From: Anaspis maculata
Lineage: Eukaryota; Arthropoda; Insecta; Coleoptera; Scraptiidae
NCBI GenBank assembly: GCA_949128115.1
Contig: OX421966.1
Location: forward strand, 31,451,042 to 31,515,041
Length of the DNA: 64,000 nucleotides
Direction of reading: 5' to 3'
Shown: positions 11,251-23,412 of the stretch, one piece after another
Position numbering within the stretch: position 1 is the first letter of the stretch
Layout: every line of letters begins with the position of its first letter
Program-made: the position numbers and the translations under genes
Notes under the pieces: model-generated
Database searches by the model: none
Seen by the model: only the letters and a program-made list of their open reading frames with translations
What the model was told of the DNA's origin: nothing

Positions 11251-11545
11251 TAGATTCCATATAACACAGTATCTTTGTCGGAATGTGATACTTACTTTGA
11301 GGATGACAACCAACTGAATAAAACGTCCTAAAGTAGACGAATATAAACTCAACATAAAATAGACGCGGTTTAATCTTCAACAATAATAATTTATAAATAA
11401 ATCATTTCATGACGTAACTGCTGTTGTAGGTAAGTAGATCACAAATAACTTAACATTAAGTACATATTTTACGTTACGATTGCACAATCTAGTCTTTCTT
11501 AGATTACTCTTTCTGTTCAAATAAATATTAATACTATAAAGAAAC
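11251..11545 (-). other. Probable 3' UTR of the yellow-family gene
   Basis: Follows the stop codon at 11546-11548. A variant poly(A) signal ATTAAA (minus strand) lies near 11369-11374. This suggests a 3' UTR of about 180-200 bases ending before the hairpin at 10556-11250. Confidence 0.45.
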
Positions 11546-14500
11546 TCAACACAATATCCTAAATATGGCAACTGCTGCAAGGACCACCAAATCTGACGCC
11601 AAATAGGGCGCTGCTGATTGCAACCCAGGCCTGAGCCCAGGTACCTTTGCGTTGATCACTGGCGGCGTGTACCTCTTAGCACAAGCCGTTCCACGGATGG
11701 CATCCTCGACCGTCGCATTCAATATCCTGAAGTTGACCTCGCTGGGATCCAGCGGGGGACCGTACATGAAATTGGGCAGCTTGTCGGACAGCACCCACAA
11801 AGTGTCTTTGGCATCGACTTTGATGTCGTTGGGGAAGACCATGGTGACGTTGTTCATGTACACCCTGCCCTGAGATTGCATGGTGTAGCTGGGATTGGTC
11901 GTCCTCCAACACGCTACGGCGTTCAAGTTGATGAGGGAGTAGAACAGCACGCCCGTTTTCTGATGCAGGAATGAGACGCCGCTTTGGCTGTTGGGACCTC
12001 GGCTTCCTAAATTTATAATACCATTCATTATTTCTTGTAGCAGAGTCAAGTTCATCGAATGAGCATTGAAAAATGTTCAAAATTGCATACCTAAGTGCCT
12101 AAAGTTGTGGAAAGAAGTGTTGTTGGCGTTGGGGATCAGACTCCTGTCGCGCAAGAACCTCGTACTGACCGAGAATTCATCGGTGCTGCTCAATGGGTGG
12201 AAAAATAAAGTGGAGTAACCCTCGTCGTCCGGCTTCGACAGACCCATGCCGAAGATGTTGTCGCTCCATTCGAACGGGACGCCGGTGACGTTGAACTCGC
12301 CGCGCAGTGGATCCATGTGAAAGTAATTGTGCATGACGCGCCAGCTTTCTTGCGTCCTCCAGGAGTAGACGACGATGGCGGCCTTGCCCAGGTCGCCCAA
12401 GTAGGCGTATGAATTGGCGCAGTCGTGATCTTCGACGGCGATGTTGGCGAAGAAGCTGTCATCTTTCATTTGATCTTTGGGCAAGGTGTACTTGCGCAAC
12501 AGCTGGTCGTTTCTGAGATCGTAGATCAGGAGACGCGTCGGTGCCCAGACTTTAGGTCCCGTTTCGGCCAGGAGGTCGGAAATGCCGCTGTCGAGGACCC
12601 ACAGCCTGCCGCACTGGTCGGCTCGCATCCTGAAAGGCGAGATGATTTCAGGCGTCGGGTCGTCCAAGTTGTGGGCTTCCCAGTTGGGGTAGGCCTTCAG
12701 CTTCGGTGAGGTCTTGCTATCTGGAATTAACAAAAAACATTGGCTTAGTAAATCCGTTTTGTTGTTTGTATTGTGCTGGAGGGCAAATTACGAAGCGCTC
12801 TCCAAAAGCGTAACTTGATTATATTGAGCCTTAGACAATGTAGGGGTGTCCTACAACTTCGCCTGAGAACAGCAAGGTTCGATATTAAAAATCTATTCCA
12901 TATCAATTCTCGCGTATGCGGACGACTTGGTGATGATAAGGAGAGAGAGGAAAAGTTGAAGAGAAAATTTTTTGAAGGATGGTAAAAGACGACCCTGACT
13001 GTAGGCCATGTAGCGAAGAGGAGGAAACTCCTCTCCACATACTATGTCAGTGCCCTGCTCTTGAAGCAGTCAGACGTTCGTACTTTGTCTATGTATTGTA
13101 TAACCAGAGGAGATAACAACCAAACTCATAAGTCTCTTACTCGACTTCTTTGAGGCAACGGGGCTCATGAAGTAAACATCCAAGGGGCACAAAACTGTTG
13201 TTTCAGTGCAAGAGGTACGAACCTAAACCCAAGAGAATAATAAATAAATGAATGAAGCAACTTCAGAGACACGCTATTGGGTGAATAGAGTGTCCATTTT
13301 TGTCATTATGCAGGCAAGCGCCTCTTTGAAATGCAGTCCTGCTGTAAGTGAAGGTTGGCACTATACATAGAGTTGAGATTCCTAATGACAAATCTATTAC
13401 CCGTCCGTCTGCGCAGTTTAGGATAGCTATCCGTGCTCGACTTGGAAGATTATTGAATCTATGTATCCATTTCTCATCGTGGACGGTTGATATGTTGAGA
13501 GTCGGTAGCTGCAATGTTTTCATTGAGAATAACACTGTCAACTTGGCTCCCAGTGAGATACATCGCGAACGGAATTCAGCGGGACTCGAGCTCTATGGAA
13601 CTTGATGGGAAGCACTCGCCGAATGCCAAGATTACATTAATTGATTTTCAGCTGATTTCACGATAGATGATTCCGAAAGACCTCAGGCGTATGTAAATCC
13701 AGATTTACCTAGCAGAGAAGACACTCGCTGCGATAAACACAGAGCTGCGTAAATCAAACTTCAGATCCTTTCGAACATAAAAAAAAAATTGGAACATATT
13801 TAAACCCACTCGACAAATTGGACTACATAAATCGAGAGACAAGGCGACACCGGACTGCGTGCATTGAACTTTGGATAATTTCAAAGAACCTCGCTGAAGG
13901 CTGGCTGAAGGTGACACACAGGACTATACACAATCTAGCCTTAGGTACAGGAACCTTATATGTCATTTCAAAGAAAATTCCAGAGGATTATTGTCCAAAC
14001 GATACGTTTAAATCGATCATTTCGATGGATACATGGATCAAGCCAATAAGGCAACACCATTTACGTACCTGAGATTTTCTCTCAGTATCAGTAAACATGG
14101 TGAACCACCATTTCGGAGCACAAGGTAACAAGTTGTAAATTGACTTGTAAATAAGTGTGGTCAAGTTACAACAATCATTATTATTACTCACTGGAATTTT
14201 TATAATTAGGAAGGTTGGACAGCGCCCAGAAAAACTTAGCCGACCATAAACTATCCGTAGATTTAAGATCAGTAGGTAGCATATCTTTCATTATGATGTT
14301 AACTCTTGGTCAAGTGGAGGTCAAACAAAGACATGCTATTTACCTTCATAAATCACACTAGATTAAATATGAAGTTATTTTGCACGCATATGGAGTCCTT
14401 CAGTATCAGAAACTGAAATGAACAAACATGCAAGGATTGCAAGGTTGATCCTCCTCTTTCCGTGCACTGATTACGTATCAGAAAATTGGAAAAAACTAAC

Positions 14501-14959
14501 AAGGCTAAAAAAAGTTTTCGATGCAGATACCTAGGCTCTAGGGATATGAACAAGAGGTTTCAAAACTAGCAAATAACTTAGCACATATCAACACATTAAT
14601 TTACAATAGTTAATACTAACTGCAACAACAACAATTATATTCCATATAGGTAAAGGCATGTTAGGTACTGAACATACACACAGACCTGAGAGTTTGATGT
14701 AGGTCAATGATGCTGCGACACCCGGCTTCCACCTTGGCACCGTTATGAAAAGCCGGTCTCCGTACACCTCGAGACCCAGAGGGAGGTTGTTGGCAGGGAT
14801 GAACTTGCCCGAATCGATGGCGGCCCTTCTGGCTTCCAACGAGGGAAAGTCAAAGTCCAGCTCTCGCCATTCGAATGCCACATCCAAGTTGTCTTGCATG
14901 GTCATCGCGAAGACCCCCAGTGCCAAAAAAGGCAGAACCAACAAGAGGCTGCACTGCAT
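11546..14959 (-). CDS. Yellow / major royal jelly family protein, complete, three coding exons
   Basis: Yellow-family proteins are secreted six-bladed propeller proteins with roles in pigmentation, cuticle and other functions; the role of this paralogue is unknown. Coding exons are 14686-14959, 12091-12720 and 11546-12006, with GT-AG junctions that keep frame (454 aa). Residues 1-19 form a signal peptide (MQCSLLLVLPFLALGVFAM), which fixes the start although the frame is open further upstream. The family signatures WRELDFDFPS, IPANNLPLGLEVYGDRLFIT and VPRWKPGVAASLTYI lie in exon 1. CGRLWVLDSG and PFRMRADQ lie in exon 2, and KDTLWVLSDKLP in exon 3. Four N-glycosylation sequons are visible (NVT, NNTS, NVT, NAT). 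The C-terminus ends in a hydrophobic stretch with no residues after it, compatible with a GPI or membrane anchor and unusual for the family. Intron 1 holds a LINE fragment. Confidence 0.92.
12991..13255 (+). mobile_element. LINE 3' fragment (Cys/His tail of ORF2) in yellow intron 1
   Basis: The plus strand encodes DPDCRPCSEEEETPLHILCQ followed by CPAL. This is the C-x2-C...H-x3-C tail found after the RNase H region of jockey-like insect LINEs, where the E-E-E-E-T-x-x-H-I-L spacing is typical. After a frame break, LLDFFEATGLM and a stop match the usual ORF2 ending. A tail of AATAATAAATAAATGAATGA follows at 13227-13255. The upstream part (12780-12960) may be decayed RNase H. It lies antisense to the yellow transcript. 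Confidence 0.7.
13256..14685 (-). other. Remainder of yellow intron 1
   Basis: Intronic sequence up to the exon 1 donor at 14680-14685. Apart from the LINE fragment at its 3' side I see no other recognisable element; the open frames in it are short and featureless. Confidence 0.6.
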
Positions 14960-17768
14960 CCTGTACCGAGTGCGGACCTGGAATGTTTCAATATTCGAGA
15001 GATTAGTTTGCAGTTCCAAATCACTTTTGGCATAAAGAAAATTAACACAACACCCACTGAAGAATTTAGCGGACGCTAATCGCACCTTTGGGCATTTCCG
15101 TCGAATAAGGTAATTATTGTAATTATTATTCAGGTGCGTCATCACGAGCGAATTCCCAGAGTTTATGGGAATGATCAAATAACGACGTTTACCTTCCATC
15201 AGTATCAGTATCCAACTTTTTTGGGGACCTTACAGAGGAGGAATAATAAATAATTTTCGGAATAATTCATTCAAAATTTACCTTACCTACTAATTATCTA
15301 CTACTAGTACTAATTACACTAGTTACCTATAAAAATATGGTGTCCTAATTTTTTTCAGATAAATGACGCCAACAGAAAAGTTAAAGAGGGCTATTTTGCA
15401 TACATGCCCTCGTACATACACACCTCAATACATAATGTCATACAATATGAGTGCTATTATATTGTTAATTTGAATTTGAAATTACGCAAAAAATTGTTCA
15501 ATTTTGCCAACAAACAGATAAGCAAAATTTTCCTCAAGAAATTTTCTACTTTTCAAGTACTTATGGGTAAGTATACCTGCTAAAGAAGCGATGCCAGTTC
15601 TAAAATGTCTTTCTTTCGATTAATTATGATATGGAAGATGCCCAATTCTTGCAAATTTTGACAGTTTGTTCCGTTTCAAGTAAATGTCCTCAATTTTGCG
15701 ACAGTTTGCTTATTATGGTCAAAAAGTTTTCGAGCTTTATTCTCTGATCAATCTTTTATTATCAGTCCGGGAGTCAATCCAACAGCTCCTCCGCCAATTT
15801 TACGGGTTCGTGGCTTATCTCCAAGTCGGAGTCTCCACCGAATATTGTATTTCGATCAACTTGACACCCCCATTGTATTTGATTTGAGGACCATCGGTCA
15901 ACTACAGACCATTTTCAACAACAAATATGTACACATCTCCAAGTACATACTTCGAAGCTAGCAGATTACGATATTTCAAGTCGCCTGATTGGTTTTGAGC
16001 AGGCCTATCCGAGAAGCGACCGCTCGCTGGCTAAAATGTGTAGGTACGGTACACCACCGGATTTCCCTTTTTACGATGATTTTCCTGAATAATTACGATT
16101 TCCCCTGATTTCTTCGGATTTACTCGTGGTCTCCCCTGATCTCCTTGGATTTTCCCGCGTGATGTCCTGCGAGGTGTAGGCAGGTACACCAGATTTCCCC
16201 AGCAGTTTACCTCTCGAGTATTTTGGATATCTTTTCCTATTGCACATTGTTGTCAGAAGCTATTTTTAAATTAGGCAGGTACTGTACTTGGGCAAAATGT
16301 CGATTTTTAATGTATTCAATGTTTTATCCAGTATAAGTAGGTAGGTACTTACCTAGGTAGGTACCTATACATCTACCTATAAAAATGGTAATTTTAAAAT
16401 CAAAATCAGGTACCTATACTCTTCAGTGGATCAACTCTTATTAAAATTAGTAGGTACTGCACAGAAAATGTTGAACTAATTTGTAAACGAGGCAGAACCC
16501 ACCTACAATAATTTTCATTAAATTGATGTTACCTTGAGAAGAAAGTTGATCGACTCCCATCTCTGACTCATTTCATCAAAACAATTCTAACTAAAAATTG
16601 GGTTTTTCCCACTTTTACCTAAATAGACATAGGTACCTCTACCAACTCACGAGTATATATTTTCAATTTTGCGGAATTGTATTTTTCCTTTGTTAATTCT
16701 TACACTCAAGTTGTACTTCTGCTATCCAATGCTTTGCACATCAATGTAGATAAAACATTTTTTCCAATGTTTTTCAGCATCAATTTCACATAACTATGGT
16801 AGGTACCTAGTACCGGGTACTATACCTATCATCTTGTCATTAACACCGGATTTTTCCGAAACAAGAATCCAATAAATACACGTTTAGCTATACAGGTACC
16901 TATGCGTCTTCCAAGATCATCATAATAATAAAAACGATCAATTCAAGGTTTTATTTATAAAACTGCATTCTCTATTGCATAACTCGTTATCTGCTACTTA
17001 TCTAGGAAAGTGACTTCCCGATTTATGGTGATTCCGGTTGAAATCATCACCAAAGAAATTCCTCAATAATATTAAAATTATTGTGATTGCTTATTATATT
17101 GTTGCAAGTATTCCGTAAAGGCTGCACACTTCGCGAACTTTTTTAAATTCAAGGATTCATTTTTATGTGCTTTTATGTTTCCCCATTCATCATTATTATA
17201 TTAATTAAACACAATGAAATGAATTTATCACATTTTCTCATAGCAGTTTTACCTTGATTCATTTCCTTTTAAAAGGTAAGTTCGCAGAATTATACAGGAA
17301 ATGTAACGATCAAATCGGAAATTCTTTGATAATGGAGAACTTTGTGGTATATGTTAGAGACCACCGGATTTTTTATTCCTATTTCTAATCACAAGTTCAT
17401 TCGCTAATCAAAAATGTTCCTATCAGTTTTAAGAATAGCTGATACCACTTGAGAACACCAGTGGATATTTTCCCCGCTTCTTTTAGCAGTTTCCGACCGT
17501 AATTTTCACCGGCAGGTACAGTAGCTGAAGAGTAGAATGGAAACCACCTTGTTCAAACTTGTCAATTTTTTAACTCGAATCACGGCCGTATGAGTATGAT
17601 TATGACTTGGGAAGGTAAGTTGCTCCCAAAACATGAAGGAGATATCTTCAAAACTGTAAAAGCTATAGCCTCCTTAGATCACTTTCACAAAGTTAGCAAT
17701 CTTAATTCAAAAACACTTTTCAAAAGTGTTTACAATCTATCGTCCGCCACTGTGCTCATGCATATAAG
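14960..17768. other. Yellow upstream region and intergenic sequence
   Basis: An acceptor-like CATTCCAG lies just before the yellow start codon on the minus strand (about 14978), suggesting a non-coding 5' exon further upstream. From 16050 to 16200 there are imperfect tandem GATTTCCCCTGAT units. From 16260 to 16480 GTAGGTAC/GTACCTAC strings are dense and partly palindromic. No gene is seen. Confidence 0.45.
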
Positions 17769-17882
17769 TACCGTACGATCAAAAACTTTCCTTCTCTAGG
17801 CCAGACCAAAATCAGCCTCATTTGCCTGCCAATGACCAGACCACAGCCTGCCTAGAGAAGGAAAGTTTTTGACCATACGGTA
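17769..17882. mobile_element. Short hairpin MITE family H, copy 1 (114 bp)
   Basis: Ends TACCGTACGATCAAAAACTT and its near complement AAGTTTTTGACCATACGGTA. The interior holds the pairing CTTCTCTAGG...CCTAGAGAAG and GCCTGCC. Copies 2 and 3 lie at 40507-40645 and 60206-60330. The ends read TA, compatible with TA target choice, but no independent duplication is resolved. Confidence 0.85.
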
Positions 17883-18164
17883 TTTACTCCCATTTAAAAA
17901 TTATATCGATTTTGATGCTATTTTCACTCGAATTTTCGCAACCGTTTTCCAACTGAAAAAGGAAAAATGCCACCTTTGTTTGACATGGGAAAGCTTTTTT
18001 CGATTAGGTACAACTTTGTTCAAATATGACTTGAAATCTCAAGGTCAGTTTTCTTCTATCGCATTTCTTGAAAAAAAGCACCGCATGATTTTTGAAAGGA
18101 TCTTTTGTGAATCGAACGAAAAAAAGTAAAGCTTCCACTACTAAAACCTAACGATTTTCGTCTT

Positions 18165-18236
18165 TGATCCTTTTTTTTAGCGCACTTTCGAAAGGCTATT
18201 AAGAAAATGTGATCAATGATAATTTCAAAGATCAGA

Positions 18237-18267
<31 letters not shown>

Positions 18268-18850
18268 GGGTGCAAAGTTTCAAACTTGGAACTACTTCTC
18301 AAGGAATAAAGTTAGAGCTTTATAACTTTTTTCTATGGATAGCTTATGGCTTATTCTCGCCATATTTCGACCCGCCATGTTGAACTTACGTATTAGCTGA
18401 CCGATTGTGATGAAATTTGAAAATCACTCATGTCTCATATAGATATGCTTGTTTCCATGCTTGTTCTCATGCTTGGTTTTGAGATTCGACGCCATCTTGA
18501 ACCGCCACATTAATTTTTTTCCCGAGTGTACCGATTGTGATGAAACTTGCAGCATGCTTTGGTCTTGTATAACGGTTCATGACTGTAAGGTTGATTACAG
18601 GATTCACCGCAATCTTGGCTCGGCCGCCATATTGATTTTTTCGTAAATGAACCGATCTTGATGAAACTTACAACAAACGTTTGTTTCGTATAACGATCTG
18701 TTATGTCGAAATCAGTTTTACGATTCTCTGCCATCTTGCTTGTACTGAATTTTTTCGTAAATGAACCGATTTTCATGAAACTTGGAGTAAAGGTAGGTAC
18801 TCGTGTTTCGTATAATGATCCATGATTTTGAGGTTAGTTGTACTGCGATC
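18165..18850 (+). mobile_element. GTCY-microsatellite composite repeat, copy 1 (HINE/DINE-1-like)
   Basis: Starts with TTTTTTAGCGCA at 18173-18184, followed about 50 nt later by a (TCTG)n tract at 18236-18268. It then has AATAAAGTTAGAGCTTTATA and four to five tandem units of about 100-130 bp. Each unit carries a CGCCATCTTG or GCCATATT block and an ACCGATTKTGATGAAACTT block. The same order recurs inverted at 52011-53300. GTCY microsatellites next to a conserved terminal block are described for Drosophila DINE-1/HINE (Helentron-associated) elements; assignment here is by analogy. Confidence 0.6.
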
Positions 18851-19911
18851 TTGGCCCGCCACATCGACTTTACATAGATCAATTGATTTTCGGAAAACTT
18901 GTTATCACTATGCGGATCCGCCCGAAAGAAAATACTCTACTGAGCCTCACGCCTGTGAGAGCATAGTCACTTGTTTTTGTTAGGCACTAGGTCTGTGCAT
19001 CCTTGGGCTGTGCATTGACAAAATACAAGAATTCAATCCACACACCAAGTTTGAAACGCATTACTTTTAGCGACGATTTTTTTATCTGAACAAACATTAC
19101 GTGGATTTTCATATAGGACGCAATAATTTCACACAACTTTCCTATTGTGTATTCAGTTTCCTTATCATCACAGTCCCTCCACTGTACTGCTGAAGAAATG
19201 TTTTCTGTGTTATATCCATTTTGTCTGAAATTTTGCAATAATCATTGCGCTCCTGTATATTTGCACTGTTGACATTATTATTTTACAATGATATTGCTAA
19301 TTTTTCGTGAAATATCCAAGCAAATTTTCGGTAGGCATCAAATAGGTATATTTTAGTTGGGTAAGCACAATCACTATGTGTCGCTTGCACAACTATTAAA
19401 ACAACAATATATAACAGCAAAGAGAAAGATGAATTATTGTTATCCGTCCATTTTACACCTAAGTGTTTGACAGAATGACTTTATCTTATTGATGTTCTGT
19501 TACTTTTTCAAGTGAAAGAAGTTAGGTATATTGTTGTTTTTTTTTTCAATAAAAATCAATATTCAATTAAGTAATAAAAAAAACTCTAACTGCAAGTATC
19601 CCATAAGCTTCGCACTTCCTTGAAGGTGCGTCGTAGAAAAATGTAGGTACCTAGTTAGTTGAATGCTGAAAAAAAATTAGCAGAGAAATCTGTTTCTTTT
19701 TTTTTCAAGATATGGGGGTTCAAATGCTGTCATTTTGCCCCCCTCCCCTTATTCTTAGGCCTCGCTCCCATTGTAGCATCCTGCTGCAAATGTCATTTAA
19801 GAAAATTGTGATATTTCATGTGAAACTGCCTTGATAATGCAATATTGTTTTTGTGCCTACTTGATTTGTTTCAATTCAACATAATTAGTTCGGATGTATG
19901 TACAGTCGGCA
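18851..19911. other. Intergenic, no gene seen
   Basis: AT-rich sequence with short unrecognised open frames and isolated GTAGGTACC strings. Nothing supportable as a feature. Confidence 0.4.
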
Positions 19912-20013
19912 CAATTAGAGGCTGCACGTCATACTTCAATTTTGGAGGAGTTGCTAAGGAGATTTTGCTTAGAAACTCCTTCAAAATTGAAATATGCGTG
20001 CGACCTCTAATTG
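19912..20013. other. 102-nt near-perfect hairpin, apparently single-copy here
   Basis: The left arm CAATTAGAGGCTGCACGTCA and its continuation ACTTCAATTTTGGAGGAGTT pair with the right arm. The right arm contains AACTCCTTCAAAATTGAA and CGCACGACCTCTAATTG-like sequence. The stem is about 46 bp with few mismatches and a loop of about 9 nt. Flanking TGTACAGT and ACTGTACA strings may extend it. It could be a tiny MITE, a microRNA-like precursor, or chance decay of a larger element; no second copy is visible in the window. Confidence 0.6.
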
Positions 20014-22654
20014 GATCGATTGTACAGTGTACAGCTATTATAATACCAAACGTCCTTTTAGTCTGATTTTCACTTGAAACACTTTTTCAGAATGTTTCCT
20101 GATTATGATTCCACTATGTACTCAAATTTTCACTATTTCTGGTACCCTGCGGCCTGAAATTTCCATTTCACTTCAAAGAAATGTGAATATTTTCTACAAT
20201 TATTTTTCCAGTTGCGAAGGCCGTGATTGCCTGCTATCAACAATACTTTAACCAAACGTTTCACCCCTCAGATAATACTCTTTTTTCAGTTTCAGCATAC
20301 GGATATTAAAAAAAAAGAGCAAGAAGTTTCATTTTTTCGCGATTAGGTATACTTACATCATTTTTAGAATAATTTGATGAGAGGTAAAAATCAGTTATAC
20401 ACTTGATGCAGCATCACGTATACCTACCTATACATTCGTGATATCAAGGAAAATCTGTTGCATTTAATTTTGCATTTGAACGGGATCGCTGCAGTTGGGC
20501 TCATTAGTACAGAGCCGGAGTTTCATTGAGTATTCATTGAGCAACTAGTTAGATTTAGTGTAGATCATAAAACCCATTACTTTGGCACTTGTACATATAA
20601 GCGGCGCCAAGCACAGTAGGAAGGTGACAGTTGATCTATAATGACCCTTGTTGAAATTGACTTACTGACATTGATTTTAAAAATCTACGAGTATCTATAA
20701 TGAAAATTGTAATAAAGTACTCGTTATCAGTTTTTGGGTTTGTAGCCAAGGCCTTGAAAAAGCGGTAAAAATCGAAATGAGATGACGTTAATATTTCGAT
20801 ACGAAATAGTAATTTGGATAAGTCAAAACTACAGCGAAAAAAACCGGAAAAACAGATAGTGCCATCTTATTTAAAAACAAATAAACAAGTTATCTTTATT
20901 GCAACATCAGAACATTCATCACAGGCTTCGCCATTTGGGAAAAGTAGCATAAAAAATACTCAGAAATAGATATTAAAGTACAGTGTGTATGAATAAAATA
21001 GATATGAGTACCTTTGTGCATGAGTACCTATAGTACACGAATTGTAGGTATAATTCATACCCAATTTGAGTTTTTCACCTCCTGGCGCCGGACATAACCG
21101 TACATCCACCTATAGGCAACGCATATATTTTTATTGGAGTGAAATTTTCAATTTGTTCAAAAATTTACTTGCTACAGTGTGTGCTCGTGCTCCTCGCTGT
21201 GCTCTATCCAAATCATGATCCTCAGTATACGACCATTCCCATTAAAATGTGAGTTTGAAACTTTACGGTTCATTCATCATTCACGACAACAAAAAAAAAA
21301 CCAGTCACGGTTTAAAATGCAAATTAATCGGCTTATAATGCCCATCAAGCTGTAGCGTAATTAACGAGACAAACTCACCTGTCAGGTGTGTTGTGTGGAT
21401 ATGTACTGAGCTGTGATGAAAAAAAGGAGCGGCGTGCTCTATCCGACAATTTCACTTGTTCTTCGGCACTTTTGGTCCTTCGATCTTGAAACAAATCGAC
21501 GAATTTTCCGCCACTTGAATCTCCACCAGACTATGCGGTGGTGATCACTGAACACACTGTTTGTATACTACCTACTAGCAGCACATGGACACACAAGGTG
21601 TGTCTTTGGAGTGCTAGCCACAACTGACCTTCGCCACTTCTTGCTTTGCTTGCCCAACACCACAGCCTACCAGAGCTAGTCTGTCGGCAGTGAAAGTGCT
21701 CGTCTATATAAACGCGACTGCCGGCTGTAGAGGAACCAGCAGCTCAAGATGTACAACACGCATCCGTAGGTGGACGCAGACGTCATTTGCGGGTATTCCT
21801 CATCGCCGTCGTAATCGCAATCTATAATCGTCTTTGTGGTCTTCCCCGACTGCTTCATAAAATTGCCGCGCCGGAAGACTCATCGCTGAAGAATGACCGC
21901 AAGGATTTCGTTGGCTATGCTGTGGTGATGGGTGCGGTAAAAGCGCATAATGATGCCGGGATACATGAGGTTGATTTAGTGCGAAGAGAACTTCCTCTGA
22001 TAGTCGACTTATACTTTGTCCGTAAAAATAGGTCTTTGATAACACTATCAAAAACGCTTGAAATATTAGCGGTGAAAGGTCCGGCAAGATAATGGAATAA
22101 ACAATGACGGAAGAGAACAGTTCAACGACAGTTGACGTTGAGGAAGGATGTGTAGCAGTCGTTGCTTTGCTATGGTTGAATCATAGCATAGAGGTATCTC
22201 AATGCATTTTTGTTTTGTAATTGGAAAAATACGTTATCTGTTAGTAGTCCTCTGGTTTGATAGTATTCGCCTTTTCCTCCCGTTGTCTGTATGTTTGTTC
22301 CTTCCACCATTCCTTATTTATCTTCTTTCCAGTCTTCATCTTTCTCTCGATCCTTTCCTATATGCTACGTCTCCTTCATTTCGTCTACACTTATTTTGTC
22401 CCAGGGTACAGTTTTTGTTTTGTTGGACGTCTCATTTTTGTTGAACTGTTTCGTGTGATTGCTTCCTTGCTTGACGGCACGTTTTGTGGGAACTTCCTGT
22501 TTTCTGCAAGAAAAACCAGATTTATTATTATCAGAGATAATTTATTGCTCAATCGAAGATAGAAGCAAGTTTATTTCTATGGTCATTTTTTCTGCTGAAG
22601 AGGTTTAACCAGCGCCCGCGTGTGGGAAATTCTGTCTTGAGTCTCAAGAAATGT
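20014..22654. other. Intergenic region with a possible promoter and a pyrimidine-rich tract
   Basis: Mostly featureless AT-rich DNA to 21100. A promoter-like site is listed separately near 21706. A plus frame at 21787-22092 (101 codons, starting at TTG) and minus frames over the same bases are open but match nothing I know. From 22260 to 22440 the plus strand is strongly pyrimidine-rich. No gene can be supported. Confidence 0.35.
21704..21764 (+). promoter_or_regulatory. Possible TATA promoter with first exon
   Basis: CTATATAAACGCG at 21704-21716 is a good TATA box on the plus strand. About 45 nt downstream lies AAGATGTACAACACGCATCC followed by GTAGGT, which would serve as a splice donor after a very short coding exon. 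No downstream exon could be identified, so this is only a candidate. Confidence 0.25.
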
Positions 22655-22945
22655 GATTGGTGAAATAAGGCGTTTGCGGGCTTTTTCCTTGACAGAAACT
22701 TACCATTAAGGTTTTCTTTCCAAAGCTGCAGGGAGATAGGTAATATGAATTGATTATGAAAACATTTTCAAAAATTGAAAAATATTTTTCTCAAAATCTA
22801 CTTTCTCTGTGATTTTAAAAATGTTTTTCTAATCAATTCAAGGTACCTCCCTTGGCTTTCGAAAGAGTTCTGATTGATAAATTTCTGTCGAGGAAGAAGC
22901 CCGCTGGAATTGATTTCGCAACGCCCTATTTCATCAGTCCAACTC
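22655..22945. mobile_element. Hairpin element, arms about 110-120 bp
   Basis: The left arm (GTGAAATAAGGCGTTTGCGG, CTTGACAGAAACTTACCA, GAATTGATTATGAAAACATT) pairs with 22816-22940. The loop is about 45 nt and rich in AAAAATATTTT. A related arm occurs at 35795-35875 (ATGAAATAAGGCTTTGCGGA, then CCTTGATAGAAATTTACCAT), so it is a dispersed family. Confidence 0.75.
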
Positions 22946-23264
22946 CATCCTTGAAGCTTCCTTGAAGTAACTTCGGAATAAGTAACATACACAATCACAA
23001 GTAGGTAGGTACAATCGCAAGTGATCTTTCTACATTTGTTGACTACCTAAGTATCTTATCCGTTTTAATAATCCGTTTAACAAACCAAAGTAGCTACTTG
23101 AACGGTCACAACCAACAATCCAAAAAGTGGACGAATCTGTATACCTAATTATAAAATTCGTCATTAAGGGACGACAATAATTACAATCATGAGAGAACAA
23201 GCCACTGCGGAATGAAGAGCTCTGTCTTCAAGCAGCTATTCGGGTACCTAAGATTTCTTTAAAA

Positions 23265-23399
23265 TACGGGGTGTTTATAAGAAACTGTGATCGCGGCAGG
23301 CATGGGTCAGGCCGAAAAACGCAGTAACAGGCGCAATTGTAGTGATCGAAAGCGGATTCCAAAGGCAATGCGATCACAGACATTTATAAACACCCGGTA
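23265..23399. mobile_element. MITE, 135 bp, about 30-bp terminal inverted repeats
   Basis: The left end is TACGGGGTGTTTATAAGAAA then CTGTGATCGC. The right end, read inverted, is TACCGGGTGTTTATAAATGT then CTGTGATCGC. The interior is about 75 bp and non-coding. It ends 14 bp before the large hairpin at 23413. Confidence 0.8.
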
Positions 23400-23412
23400 C
23401 ATACCACACATA

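Noticed and set aside
11618..11974. 118-codon plus-strand gene
   Set aside because: Shadow of the third exon of the yellow-family gene.
21787..22092. Horizontally acquired bacterial gene
   Set aside because: GC is higher and frames are open on both strands, but there is no ATG start, ribosome-binding site or recognisable bacterial protein. Unproven.
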